A DNA stretch of 64,000 nt from Leptoclinus maculatus (GCA_032191485.1 JAVDOI010000012.1:8513135-8577134); one strand, 5' to 3'. Counted from the first letter of the stretch, positions 1-23,475 are shown. Notes: a model not told the origin generated them from the letters alone. A program made the numbers and translations.

Positions 1-589
1 AAACACGGTTTGCTTGTGTCATGTTCTTACACTATTACAGCCTATCTATTTTTTGAACAATAAAAACAAATTTTAATTATATTTTTTTCTGTTGCATCCA
101 TTGACATCTACAAATGCAGATAATGTGTCAGTAACCAAGAAATAAGAAATGAGGGAGTATTTGATCCTCGAGTTGCTGTCCCGTGTTTCCCTGAGTAAGG
201 ATGAGAGGGCAAAATCCACCATTTCCGTGTTGGCAGCCATCCAGCTTTAGCTTTAAAGGAACAGCGACATGCATGTATGGAAAAATCCCCATATGTATTC
301 TGAGCTATACTGGTCTTCAAGCACATGCACATTATCTCAAATAAAACAATTATTTCTGATGAATAGTTTTATTCTTAAATTATCATTAATATTTCCATAT
401 CTCACATCATACAAACGACCCAGGAAGCCACCTCAATAAAAAGATTGCCCCATTTGTTTAAGTCTTCAAAGCAGTGGCTGCAAATGAAATGATAAGAACG
501 AAGTCACCACAGATCTATAACGTTAACGTGTCCAAATGATTTGCGAAAGTAGCACAGGGAACAAGGTCCTGCGCAACTGGTACCACGAC

Positions 590-665
590 GGTTCCTCCAA
601 TGATTGGATGAGGTGGGCGTGGCTGTGGAGGAGACATAAATCCCCCTCCTTCTCAGAGCTTCCTC
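590..665 (+). promoter_or_regulatory. tkt: Probable core promoter of the transketolase gene
   Basis: An inverted CCAAT pair (CCAATGATTGG, 597-607) is followed by a GC/CACC-type box (GTGGGCGTGG, about 612-621) and a TATA-like CATAAAT at 635-641. The transketolase ATG lies about 180 bases downstream at 818, so transcription probably starts near 665-670 and the 5' UTR sits in exon 1. The element arrangement is seen directly. The start site is inferred. Confidence 0.5.
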
Positions 666-787
666 CTCCTCGGTTGTGCTTTGCATCAGACAGTTTACAA
701 GCGGCGTTGTGCAGCTTTGAACCTACGACCCCGGGAAGCAGCGGTGTAATTGAAGTAACCGAACTACTCAAGCGGACGCGGTTTTCC

Positions 788-804
788 AAAAAAAAAAAAA
801 AAAA
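788..804 (+). repeat. A17 homopolymer in the transketolase 5' UTR
   Basis: A run of 17 adenines ends 13 bases before the initiator ATG (818). The ATG itself has A at -3, a favourable context. An A-tract here could bind poly(A)-binding protein or vary in length between alleles. No function can be shown from sequence. Confidence 0.9.
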
Positions 805-817
805 GAATCCAGAAATC

Positions 818-3800
818 ATGACTAGCTACCACAAACCCGATGAGAAAACTCTGCAGGGGCTGAAAGACATCGCCAATAAGCTCCGGATCAACTCCATCAA
901 GGCGACATGCGCCTCTAACTCCGGGTAAGCTATGCAAAGTAACGCTGGAGGGAGTTAATAGATAGAACACCGCTACGTACGAAGAAAATATACAATACTT
1001 AGCAATAGTAACATGACAGTGACGTTATCTGAAGCACGTTTTACCTGCGGGGCCCGTTGGCACGTGCTGCAGATTACCTTCACGCGGTGGAAACGCAGCA
1101 ACAGCAGACGGCTAGCAAGTGATTAAGCGAACCGTTCCATAAACGTGTTAAGCTACTTTGCGAGGTATACGTGTGCATAGTCTATGCTAAGAATAGCATA
1201 AGCTAACAATTTGTGCAATTTGTTACGGTCGGTGCAATGTGTCTGAGAAACCAATGCACTCTAGTAAAGCAGTCATGCTATCAGCAAAGTTGCTAGATTT
1301 AAACTTTGTCATTAGCACAGAGCTGCTGCTGCTGCTGCTTCTAGCTAACAATAAACCACATGATCATGCGTAACGGGGACTCTCGTGATCAGTTTGAAGC
1401 TCTAATTTAAAGTTGCAGCTGGGTGCTAAATTGCCAGAGAGATGCAGGAATGCACACCAGTTGCAATTGTTTGCAGGAAATTTGTGTCGAGTATGATTAA
1501 AAAGTGTCTATCAAAAGGGCACCTGTAGTATTGCTTCATCCTAAATGTCGGACTGCCTGACGTCTTCCTCTTCCCATTCACTCTAACTTGAACCAGAGTT
1601 CAAGCGGGAATAGTTCAAATGGCTTCCTTGTTGACGTGGGGTGTGATTTTATAGTTTGTCTAATGTAGAGATTATTCTGGCAGCCCTGTGTTGTCCTACT
1701 ACTCTCTCCATAGATCTGTGTACACACCCACAATTAAAAAGATTTGTATTTGTTATGTTTTAATCTTAATTAAATGCAATTGTTTCCAGTCCACGGTTTC
1801 ATTGTATTCACATTGCAAGATATCTGGGATTTTTGTTTTATGTGTGCAACTGCAACCTTTTGAAAAGGAAATGTTTGTTGGTAAACCTGTTTTTACTTCC
1901 TTATGCCAACTGACAAGGAAATGGATGGATTATATCCTGGATGTCCTTACTGTGTCGTCTCCTTTTTAACAAAGGATGTTTTTTGAGTTTTCACACCCAA
2001 AACTCAACACCTGTTTCTCATTATTTGACCGACATGGGACATTGCACTTGAGCATCTGATTGCATTCAGTTTATTTCCCAACAGGTTATCGCTCATCAAA
2101 AGGACAAGGGGTAAACGGAGCACTGGGTTTTTTTCTCATGAAATTTAACAGTGACCGTGGTGTGTGTTTGAATAAGATAACTGTGTTCCAGCATGGTTGA
2201 AATGATGCCATTTATAAATTAACCCACACAGGGAAGCAGAGATACTGTTGAGTAACCTGGTTGAATACTGCAATACTTTGACCACTATGCAGCAACTAAG
2301 TTTCACAAGTTAACTTGTGGTGTTTTTTTTTTTTTTTTTAATAAGTGCGATGAAGTGTGGAAACATGACTGATGTGATCATGTTGCAGATTAACAATCTA
2401 TTGACGAGATTTATTTTCCTAATTGTGCTACATGAGTTGTTCTTATTGTCACACTAAAACCTGTGTGAGGATTCCTGAATGTAGCAGCACATGCATGTAT
2501 GTGCATGGTGTGTGTGGATTTAGTTTTCTTGTTGAAATACCGGTGTTTTTCTTGTGACATGTTCTCACCAGACTTGTCTCCATCTTTCTCTCCCCCAGTC
2601 ACCCCACATCATGCTGCAGTGCAGCGGAGCTCATGTCTGTGCTCTTCTTCAACACCATGCGCTACAAAGCAGATGACCCTCGCAACCAGTGCAACGACCG
2701 CTTTGTGCTCTCAAAGGTTGGCTTGCATTTCTTACGAGGGAGAATATCCTTCAGTCGGCCAGCTCACCTGTGATGTGGTATCGCCACTGTCATTAAATAC
2801 TTTCCCCCGCTGTCTCTAGGGTCATGCTGCACCTATCCTGTATGCTGCATGGGCAGAGGCGGGTTTCGTGAAGGAGTCCGAGCTGCTCAACCTGCGCAAG
2901 GTTGACTGTGACCTGGAGGGGCACCCCACACCAGTAAGTTCAAAATCCTGACTTCTCTTTTCTGGCGTTCATGTCTCCTTGGAGAACACACTATCATGTT
3001 CAAGTCAGGATGTCTATATCTCGTATAACATTTAGTTTCCCCCTCTCTTCTATTCATCAGAAACTGGCCTTTGTTGATGTGGCTACAGGATCTCTGGGAC
3101 AGGGTCTCGGGGCTGCCTGTGGGATGGCATACACTGGCAAACATTTCGACAAATCAGAGTGAGCATGTATACAAAAATGTGTATATTCATTAAGAGGTTC
3201 AAAGACTTGTATTAAACCTGCTTTTTCTTTTTCTTCAGCATTAGTCTGAATCCTGTTTATAGGACAACATGTTAGAATTAGATTGCTTAAGGACATGGAC
3301 TCTATACTCCAACTAGACTGTTTCCAGTATTCTTGAAATGTGATGCATGTTGAGGGTAGTTCCTGTTAAATCATTTGGTTAACAAAGAGGCGTTCTTAAC
3401 AACAGTGCAATACCTTGACTGACAGTCGGGTAACTGTTTTCTTTTAAACTGATGCCTGAAACACAAAAAAAAAAAAACTGCAGTGAGGTCAAAATGTCTT
3501 TGCACTGCTGCAACAGAGTAATATAGAAAGTAGCAAATATAAGTGACAGACTTTAATCGTGTAGTATTATGTGCTTCATTGTTTGGAGATCAACATAATT
3601 TCCTGTTTCTCCTTTCCTCATTGTGTTGTAGATACCGTGTGTACTGCATGATGGGAGATGGCGAGTGTTCAGAGGGCTCAGTGTGGGAGGCCATGGCCTT
3701 TGCCTCCTACTACAAGCTGGACAACTTGGTGGCCATCATGGATGTCAATCGGCTCGGTCAAAGTGAAGCTGCGCCCCTGAAGCACAACATGGAGACCTAC

Positions 3801-6576
3801 CGCAAGCGCTGTGAAGCCTTTGGGTCAGTGCCAAATATTCATTAACATAAACATAACCTTTAATGTCATATATTTGTATATAATCGGGACCTTCTGATAT
3901 CGTTCAAAAGCTTCCTTGGGTTGAAATTTCACTTATCCAACTCTCGCACATTGGTGTTTCACATGTCTACCCTCCTGTGGCCTCTTGTCTTTCTCTGCTC
4001 CCTTCTTCCAGGTGATGAGTGTAATGCTTAATGTGTTGGTTCAGCAGTCGGCTAATATTTGCTGTAATGTGTCCGCATGCTGTTAAACTGAGCCATGTTT
4101 TTGTAGGTGGAACACTTACGTTGTGGATGGACACGACGTGGAGGAGCTGTGCAAAGCTTTCTGGCAGGCTCAGCAGGTGAAGGACAAACCCACTTGCATT
4201 GTAGCCAAGACGTTCAAGGGCAAAGGACTCAAAAGTAAGTGTGGAGTTCATGTGGTGAATGCTTTATTTACCGAGCTATTTGATTCTCTGAATTTGATTC
4301 AGACTTGTTTATCTCTTTGCTGTAGATATTGAGGATCTTGAAAACTGGCATGGAAAGCCCATCCCCAAGGACCGGGTGGATGACGTCCTGAAAGACCTGC
4401 GGACTCTGATCCAGGTCCCCAACAAGACCCTGAGCCCTGAGCTGCCCAAAGAAGACACGGCACCCGCAGACCTCAGCACCATCTCCCTGCCTTCACCCCC
4501 AGCATACAAAAAGGGAGACAAGGTACCTTTTTACTTGTGCTCCTATTGAACGCCACCTAATGTAATTGATTACATTTGTAGGGACATTTGAATCGTGTGT
4601 AGTAATGTATGCAAAGCTCATTTTAACAGTCATTGAACGTTTACCGATACCACTGTTTTGTAGCATAAACGTTTCATGCTGACTCAGTGGTTTTAACCTA
4701 CATGTAGATTATAGTTTTGTTAATCCGTCTTCACCCATTCCTTCCTGTCAGATGTCAACAAGGCGTGCATACGGCGTTGCACTGGCCAAGATGGGCCAAG
4801 CAAGCAAGAGAGTGGTGGCCCTCGATGGAGACACCAAAAACTCCACCTTCTCAGAGACGTTCAAGAAGGCCTTCCCTGACCGCTACATTGAGTGCTTCAT
4901 CGCTGAACAGAACATGGTACACAATATTCCACTCTTTACCTCCAATTTATGAAAGGGGGATAAACTTCGCTCCCATTTAACTCTTCACGGCCATAATCTG
5001 CTCCAAATAGGTCTAATCTGTTACTATTTATTCTCCAACATGAAAATCCCAGGCTCCTACTACTCACTCGGGATCAGTTTACGTGCGGCTCCATGCCTTA
5101 TCTCATACGCTGTCGTTAAGACTAACCCTTAATACCAATCTCTCCTTACTGCTGCAGGTAAGCGTGGCCATTGGCTGTGCCACCCGAGACCGCACGGTTG
5201 CATTCGCCAGCACGTTTGCCGCCTTCTTCTCTAGAGCCTATGACCAGATCCGTATGGCAGCCATCTCCCAGTCCAATGTCAACCTGGTGGGCTCCCACTG
5301 CGGAGTCTCCATCGGTAAGCCTTCTGCTAAAGCGTCACTAGCTTTATTTATTTTCTATGGGGATGAGTGAGTGTACCCGGCCCCCCCGACTGATCTTATT
5401 CTGCTTTCAGGTGAGGATGGTCCTTCCCAGATGGCCCTCGAGGACTTGGCCATGTTCCGTGCCATTCCAACATGTACTGTGTTCTACCCCAGTGATGCAG
5501 TGTCCGCAGAGAGAGCCATTGAGCTGGCAGCCAACACCAAGGTTGGTAGGCCACCTTGTGGCAGAGTTTGTCCAGTAATCCAGTCTTCACAGTGACGGAG
5601 AGTTCTCATGTGGTAACTCGTCACTCTATATTCTCAGGGTATCTGTTTCATCCGTACCAGTAGACCAGACACTGCAGTGCTCTACTCTCCAGATGAGAAG
5701 TTTGAAGTGGGCACAGCCAAGGTAATGATCAATACAATGATTTTTACTCTAATACGTGTAGCTAGTAGCAACAAAAGAAGATTTGAAGAAACACCAGAAA
5801 AATGAATGTATATGAATGCATGTCTACTTTACCAGATCGTGCGCCAGTCTGACAGTGATTGTGTGACTGTGATTGGAGCTGGTATTACTCTGCATGAGGC
5901 CCTTGCTGCTGCTGATATGCTGGCCAGTGAAGGTAAGCTTGCATTGCCCTCTAGTGGATAGATGTTAGTATTGAAGCTGACGATTCATGCACATCTCTCA
6001 TGTTTGGTAATCCAGGGGATACAAGTTATCAGTCTCTAGGTTAGCTATTATGGTCTAATAAACATTTCCCAAAGTAACAATCTAATGAATACCTATAGGG
6101 AAGAACATCCGCGTAATTGACCCATTCACCATCAAGCCCTTGGATGCCTCTACCATTCTGGCTAGTGCCAGAGCCACAAAGGGACAGATCATCACCGTGG
6201 AGGACCACTACAAGGAGGGTAGGTTGTGTTCTGTTTTTGTGCTATTGCAGGCTTCTCTAGTCATTTACCAATGAGCAGAGTTCCTTAGTGGGGGGGTGTT
6301 TTCTTTATGCAGAGATGTTTCTCGATCTACCAGGGTCTATTAAGAGGGCGTTATCATGTCATCACTTGGTGGTTTGACCTGATGGTCTGTCTCCTCTGTC
6401 CAGGTGGTCTTGGTGAAGCAGTGCTGTCAGCAGTGGGCGGAGAGCCTGGCATCATTGTGACCCGGCTGGCAGTGACCGGCGTTCCCCACAGCGGAAAGCC
6501 CCAAGAGATGCTCGACCTCTTTGGCATCAGCGCCAAGCACATTGCCAACGCCGTGCGTCAGACCTTTGCAAACTAA
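818..6576 (+). CDS. tkt: Transketolase (14 coding exons, 626 aa)
   Basis: Cytosolic thiamine-diphosphate enzyme of the non-oxidative pentose phosphate pathway. It moves two-carbon ketol units between sugar phosphates. Coding exons: 818-924, 2599-2716, 2820-2933, 3061-3158, 3632-3823, 4107-4234, 4326-4522, 4752-4916, 5158-5314, 5411-5541, 5638-5721, 5836-5932, 6099-6218, 6404-6576. All introns are GT-AG and phases agree; the total is 1881 nt, close to the 623 aa human TKT. The start [13 protein letters not shown] aligns with the vertebrate N terminus. The ThDP/Mg motif [16 protein letters not shown] begins at about residue 154 and is followed by the conserved DVNRLGQ. The catalytic-glutamate segment CFIAEQNM is in exon 8, and the C-terminal [10 protein letters not shown] and [11 protein letters not shown] segments are present. 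The N-terminal segment that TKTL1 lacks is intact, so an active enzyme is expected. Whether it is orthologous to TKT or occupies the TKTL1 position (teleost tkt paralogues) cannot be settled here. Confidence 0.97.
925..2598 (+). other. tkt: Transketolase intron 1
   Basis: Intron of 1674 nt between exons 1 and 2. It contains a short GCT-repeat (about 1321-1340) and a T-run near 2322-2339. Open frames here are short, and I see no RNA gene or mobile element. Confidence 0.8.
5946..5957 (-). promoter_or_regulatory. CTCF-core match in transketolase intron 12
   Basis: GCCCTCTAGTGG is the reverse complement of a 12/12 match to the CTCF core CCASYAGRKGGC, so the motif points left. It lies 14 bases after the exon 12 donor. 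Motif match only; binding is not shown. Confidence 0.4.
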
Positions 6577-7206
6577 GGACTGCGCCGTACCTCTCGCTTG
6601 CCGCTGTGTTCCGTTACAACCAACTTTCTACCCAACTCGCAGCTAACTGGCCTGTTCTTGTGAAGACCTGTTAACTTCTGTGCAGTGTGCTAACCCGGTA
6701 TTGTTATCACTACCACAGGTTGAGAGGGATGGGAATAGGATTGTCAAAGCCTAGCATCTAGTACCCTCTTCTCCTGACAGGTTCCTCTGCAACATTCCTT
6801 TCTTGTATCCTCTTATTATGTGTTCAAGTAGCTCAGACAAAACATCACTGAATACTGTAAATGTGGTATGTTGACAGATTAAAAACCATACAAGCAGCAG
6901 ACCCGGTTCTGATCCATTGTAAACTGTTAGGCCACTACCTCTGTTTTGCATTCCAACCCTTTCTTACATTCTTTACAACCATACCTCATGTCCTCTCACT
7001 TTTTTTCTTCAACAAACACTGTTAGTTTGTCATAAATCTTATTGACTAGATCAGTTTTGTAGTCTTTTGATGCTTAAACCAGTTTGCTATGAACCGTTTG
7101 ACCAGTCATCTTTTCTGTGTTCTGGCCACATGGGCATCACACAAAGTTACTGGTGTTCCAGGGCACTTGTGTCATCCCATTGTACCTGTGTTGTGCTGAA
7201 TTAAAA
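6577..7206 (+). other. tkt: Transketolase 3' UTR with poly(A) signal
   Basis: About 630 nt after the stop codon with no coding potential, ending at an ATTAAA signal (7200-7205). An antisense open frame at 6751-6951 has no recognisable content. The 3' end is inferred from the hexamer. Confidence 0.55.
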
Positions 7207-7629
7207 AGATTTAACCCAAAATCTTGTGTATTTAGTTTTTTCCGCCCTGCTTTGCTAGCAGTGTGTTCCTATGAGTGCCTCTTTGGTAAAGACTAATGTA
7301 CCGTAGCTAGCGGATGGATCACAATGCAGTTCTGCACAGATATTCATGGTGCCCAAAGAATGATGCCTGATTTAAGCGATCCCCTGACTTCTGAGCTAGC
7401 GCTACTAGCACGTTGTAGTTTTCACCCATCTGTGTAAACATCTCCTCGATGAATTGGCATCACATTTTGTACAGCCGTTCATGGGTCCCACACAAGGTAT
7501 TATAATAACTTTGATCCCCAGACTTTTCTGCTAGCTCCTCCGTGTGATTGACATTTTCGGTCTTACTTTGTGGTTTTAAGAGAAATCTTCCCATCATGCT
7601 ATTAAAATACTCATTTCAAAACTAACCCA

Positions 7630-7860
7630 TTCCCATCAACCTCATCTTTTACTGATGTCTAGTTTGCAGTGTTGGCATGCCAACACTGCAAACTACTATG
7701 GCGAGCATGGTAAACATACCTGCAGAACTTTAGCATGCTGACTTAGGCATTTAGCTGTAAGCACCATTGTACCAAAGTGCACTCTCACAAAGCTGCTAGC
7801 GTGGGTTTAGACTCCTCGTCTGGTTTTACGGTTGAGTGTTTGCGACATGTGGCTTTTACA
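7630..7860. repeat. Dispersed percomorph repeat fragment
   Basis: The stretch with 'tagcatgctgacttaggcat' and 'aagctgctagcgtgggttta' resembles a dispersed repeat seen throughout spiny-rayed fish genomes, whose consensus contains GAGCTGCTAGCATGG followed by a TAGACTC motif. It appears diverged. No terminal repeats or target duplication are evident, so class is not assigned. Recognition is from memory of the family. Confidence 0.5.
7660..7695. repeat. 36-bp perfect palindrome
   Basis: The 18-base arm TAGTTTGCAGTGTTGGCA is followed immediately by its exact reverse complement, with no spacer (centre between 7677 and 7678). The next base pair out (C and C) breaks the symmetry. It sits at the edge of the dispersed repeat. 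Confidence 0.95.
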
Positions 7861-9313
7861 GATACCCGTCATACATGTTGTAGAGCTGGCAGTGTTCAGA
7901 CTGTCAAAGACGCCTTTTATTGAGTAAGAAAACAAAGTAGTAAAGTTGGTGAAGAATGGACAACGGGTCACAGCAGAGATAGTAAAACTCTTTAGTGTCT
8001 CAAACCAGTCACTGGACCCCGACGAGAAGCTTAAGTATTTACGTTTCATGAATCATAGGCCTCTGCAGTGGAAATTGTTAACCCAGGGTGTTGTCAGACT
8101 GAGGTTAAGGAAGGGGTTGAATGTGTGGTCAGTGGATTACTGCACGTTCCTGTCAAGGTTTAAATGAATAGTTTTTGGACACGTAACTATTTACCTTGGA
8201 AGAGCACGTCAGGACCTCGGTGTTTCACGGTTTACCGTTAGTTGTCCAATGTGCCATTTGGAATAAAGTCTGGATTCTTCCGTCGTCTCTGCCTCATCAG
8301 CTGAGCTTCAAGTGCAGAAAGACGAAACCGACCAGAATTAATATATCAAATGAACTTAACCGATATGATCAGAAATGTTCATATTTCAGGCCTTGTTAAT
8401 CACAGAGGCTGTTGCCTAGGACATGAGAACATGCACACACATGTTGACAGATTTAGTCTGAGTATTCTGTGGTTACTGAGCAAATAAAGTGGGTCTGTCA
8501 GCAGGTTTCACCCCACAGCGAAAATCCCAGTTTGGCTCAACACTCGGCCAGTGGCACCTGCTTGGCTCAGCTGTGAGTGTGGGGATGTACAAACTCCAGA
8601 GTACATGTGTGAGCGTCACAGCGTATGTGCGTACAGACAGTATTGTGTGTACAGAAGGTAAAGATGGACGTGCTTATTTTCATACATAGATGCTAGCGTT
8701 TGACTCCGACCTGAACTTTCTACCAACCCTGTTTCTTGTTTGGGAAAGGCCCAAGGTCAGTCCGATTCAGTCAGGAGAAAAACACAGACATGACAGAGGA
8801 TCACAAATTCATGTGTCACAATGTCTGACTCGAATCTATCACAGTTGTATGAAACTTATTGTGTTCAAGTTTCTATCTTATGCCTTCCACCAAATGTTAG
8901 CAGACAGTGAGGAGACAAGGAGGAGCAGGGCGGGTCTGTGTATTTTATGGTGCGATGAACAAGCCTTTATTAACAATGTGAGAGTTTATTTTTTGACCTT
9001 CTCCGCCTCCTAGATATTCCTTCCCTTCTTCCTCTCATTTCAGCATTCACTCTGAGTTGCGGGGCATGTGCACTGAGGTTTAGTATTGCTTTTGGCTGAC
9101 TTACAACAGAGAAGGTGCTCCACAGCTTTTGCTACAAGTCTTTACAAGTGATGTATCCTCTGGTGTAAACTCTCAGGTCAACTGTTACTCACTGAGTTTC
9201 TTCCCTTTGGCATTACCATCTGAACTCTCTGTGGATTTGCTTCCATCCTCGCTTCAGCCCTTGAAGACCTAAACCTTTTGGACTTCTCTCTCCAAGTGAA
9301 AGAGCTTTAACTG

Positions 9314-20196
<10,883 letters not shown>

Positions 20197-20625
20197 ACCA
20201 CACAGTGGGAAAGATTTACATGGACAAATACATACCCACAATGTACGCATGTGCATCATTGTGACACACAGCTAACCAATACTTTCAGGGGGTTTTTCTG
20301 TAGGCAGGCTTTACAGAAAAGTAGCATCATCATGTAGTCAGTCAGGGCTATTATGTTATCATCCCCAAACCCATATTTTTCTTTCACATCTCACCTTTGA
20401 TTAGGAAAATGACAGTAATATTTTGTATGTACAAAAGCAAATGTGTAATTTACACAGTTATGGAAATAATAGTTAAAAAAAAATGCTCTTTGAAGTGTCA
20501 ATGATGAGTACACTGTGGTGGAATCAAGAGCTGCTCAAAGCACAGGTATTTACATTCAAGTATTTAATTGATGTTTTTGAGAGAATAAAGAATGGATGGA
20601 CGGACTGAAATGGATTAACCTATGT
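20197..20625 (+). other. 3' UTR of the ECM2-like gene
   Basis: Non-coding stretch after the stop codon, with an AATAAA at 20583-20588. This makes cleavage near 20600 likely, just before the hAT element begins. Confidence 0.5.
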
Positions 20626-21174
20626 CTCTAGACCAGGGGTCTTCAACGTTCTTCAGGCCAAGGACCCCCAAACTGATAGAGAGATGGAGCAGGGACCCCC
20701 GACTATATATATTGTATAAAATTGTGTTTTATATTAAACTGGGCCTAGTGCCATGTATAAACATACCTCTTTATTGTGCATTCAATACTAAGCTTTTCAA
20801 ATAATACACAGGTTCATATATTCATGTTTTTATTTTAAACATGTGCAAGGTACAGTGAGTAGGGCGGCCGTGTCACTGCCATTGATAAACATACCTTGTC
20901 AACTGATACCAATGCCAATATCAACATTGTCTGTTAATTGCATGATAATCATGCACACAAGCTGTTCAAATTGACGTTTTCATTTTAAACATAAATGTGG
21001 AAACGAAAATGAGTGATGGCCTATTAGTGCCACTGCTATGCATAAACATACCTGTTATCTTGCATACAATACTGAACTATTAAAATAATGGACAGATTAA
21101 TTTGAGGAAATAAATAAATAAAAAATCAACCAAAAATTTCGCGGACCCCCTTGTTGAAGACCTCTGCTCTAGAC
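20626..21174. mobile_element. Non-autonomous hAT-type DNA transposon (MITE), 533 bp, with target duplication
   Basis: The element spans 20634-21166. Its left end CAGGGGTCTTCAAC and the complement of its right end, CAGAGGTCTTCAAC, differ at one of 14 positions. Both flanks carry the same 8 bases, CTCTAGAC (20626-20633 and 21167-21174), the duplication length of hAT transposons. The ends continue into matching GGACCCCC blocks. No transposase frame is present. The intact duplication and ends suggest a fairly recent insertion. Confidence 0.9.
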
Positions 21175-22629
21175 TAAGTCTGAGGCTTGTTTGTAGATGT
21201 GACAGTGATACCGGCTGGTCATCAAGCAGTCAAATCTTGGGACTGCAGCATGGGGTCCTTGAGAGATGGTGAAAATGTCTGGTGACACAGTGTGAACCTA
21301 AGGGCCCCATTAGGAAGGAAAATATAAACATCACGCAGGTTCTCTTATCACCAGATGACTTCCAACATAAACTTCCACCACCAACCGCTCAGCAAATAGA
21401 GACACTATGACTGTGAGGGGGGCCTCAGTCCGGGCCTGCAAACATGTATGGATGACGTAAGTCGCTGTCGGAGTGTGTACAGTAATTGGGGTGCAAGTAT
21501 ATGTGCGTGAGAGGACTGGGGCTTCCCATTATTTTTGTTAGCAGGAGGGAAGGAAAAAGGTGAGGTTACTGGAGCTAAGGGGAGAACAACAAGCTGACTT
21601 TCAAGACACAATACAGCGATTGTTCTCAGAAAGTCTCTGAGCTCAGTGAAAGATGAGAAAAGCAGCAGTTCATGCCTCGCTGATTCCAATAAGATGTGGC
21701 TAGGAGACCAAAAGGAAAGGAGACGGAGAGCAGGAGCACGCTCAGAGCTCTTTTACTGTTTAGGAACTAAAGCCACAGAAGCTCTTGTGTTCTTGCCAAC
21801 CTTGTTGATTTCCCAAATTGCAATGTTCTCTCTTTCTCTTTCTGTGTATCTTTCGGCACAACTGTATCTCACTTTCCATATTCTGCTGCTTGTCCCTCGC
21901 CCTCCCGCACCGTTACGTAGATGACAATGCACCATTCTTCGGCTCCTTGATCTCTTTGATGTGAGTGTGGAGTGTGCCCGCAACCTTTTCTGCGTCAGAT
22001 ACACTTAACACAGTCTTGGTGGGAACATAACAGAGCCAACAAACAAAGCACAAACCCTGTTGCATTGTTTTCATTGGAACAACCTTTTATCCCTCTCATC
22101 TTGTATTATTAACAAAAACTCTGAAGTGAACATAAGACACCTCAACTCACAATGTCGTCAGTTGTTTTACACCAAATACGGCTGCAACAAACATGATATC
22201 TGTATGTATTTGTAGTCTCACTCACACAAAAACAAACTAAATATGTTATGAGGGCTGATGGAAGTGCAGCAGTCTCTCTAATTTGATAATTCACCCGTGC
22301 AAAGACTCGATACACTTTGCAGTATGTCACTTAAAGTAATGCATATAATTAAAATGATAAAATGTTGAGTCGTGCTCAGTGTCGTGATTTACAGGCGGTG
22401 CACTTGCACGTGTTACTCCAGGTATGAGTTTTCAACAGAGAGCAGGGTTTCTGCTGCTCTAAATGAAGAACAGAAGGTCCCCTGCAGACTCTACAGTTTC
22501 AGACACACTCAGAGGGAGGCAGAGAGAGAAAGACAGTTAACACGAGAGAGAATGGGGTATTGAGAGGCGAACAACTGACAAAGTTAACAAGGTTATGAGA
22601 GCACAGAGCATGCATGGTTTGAACGTGTA

Positions 22630-22684
22630 ATATGAATACACACACAAATACACACACCTACACACACACACACACACACTCACA
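22630..22684 (+). repeat. Interrupted (CA)n microsatellite
   Basis: CA units interrupted by AAT and CT, about 55 bp, in the intergenic region upstream of biglycan. Confidence 0.8.
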
Positions 22685-23431
22685 TATTTACTTTTCACTC
22701 TCAGCCTGGGCGTGTAATCACATGTTAGATTTCTGCTTTCGGTCTTGTGCATGTGGTTCAGTCTCCATTCTCCATAATTGTACAGTCATTTTGCAAACAG
22801 CACATTACTGTCTAAGAAACTACACGTTCACATTTATACTGCAGTTCCTGCATGTACAGGCAGAGAAGATCAAAACTGTATCAGATCTCTTTTTTGCAGA
22901 TTCCCTTCTTTGTATAGTTTTTGCACAGATGGATGCTGCAGCTTTGATCTTAAATCCTTAAACCTCCCCTCCACAGCTTGTCACAAATTTGACGGGCTTG
23001 CCACTTCTTTGCTATCCATCATCCCGTGTGTGACATAACTAAACTGTTAAACCGACGTCCCATCACACCCGACAGATGTTTTGCACCCCGTCGAGCTGAG
23101 GCCAGATCCTGTTTGATAAAGAAGTTGACCGTAGAGCAGCATAGTGCTTTTTCTTTTTTTTCTCCCCTGCTCTCTCTGTTTTACCCAGCGACAGCCAGCA
23201 GCTTCCTGTGTTTGTTATTGGAGGAGCGGGGTAGGGGGGGTGCTTGCTGATAAAACAAAAAAGCACCAGTACACACACAGAGAAGCCAGCAAAAGAATCT
23301 CTTTTCCTGACTCAGATGGGCATCAGGCATAAGCAGATAAAGCAAGGAATGGAGAAAGCTGGAGGGTAGAGTCAGAACATGAGATTGGGTTCCAGTGTTA
23401 AGGGTCAACTACTTGAGGTCAACAAGAATGT

Positions 23432-23475
23432 GCTAACTGCAGTGCAGGAGAGCTAACCGCTCGGCCATCACCCCT
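23432..23475 (-). repeat. tRNA-like fragment, possible SINE head
   Basis: The minus strand reads GTGATGGCCGAGCGGTTAG and continues into CTCTCCTGCACTGCAG. This resembles the 5' half of a tRNA-Ser/Leu, including an A box TGGCCGAGCGG. I find no matching 3' half or convincing B box, so it is a relic of a tRNA-derived SINE or a partial tRNA pseudogene, not a functional tRNA. Confidence 0.35.

Larger units (their letters stand above)
7207..9313. other. Intergenic region between transketolase and the ECM2-like gene
   Basis: Roughly 2.1 kb without a supported gene. It holds a dispersed teleost repeat with an embedded palindrome (7630-7860, listed separately) and otherwise unremarkable A+T-rich sequence. 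The last 150 bases are pyrimidine-rich and may be the 5' UTR or promoter of the next gene. I find no clear TATA box. Confidence 0.6.

Noticed and set aside
108..332. Minus-strand frame of 74 codons left of transketolase
   Set aside because: No domain, no splice or promoter context, and composition like the surrounding A+T-rich DNA.
536..928. Longer in-frame transketolase N terminus (130 codons, from 536)
   Set aside because: It would translate the promoter elements and the A17 tract as a poly-Lys run. The conserved vertebrate N terminus starts at the ATG at 818.
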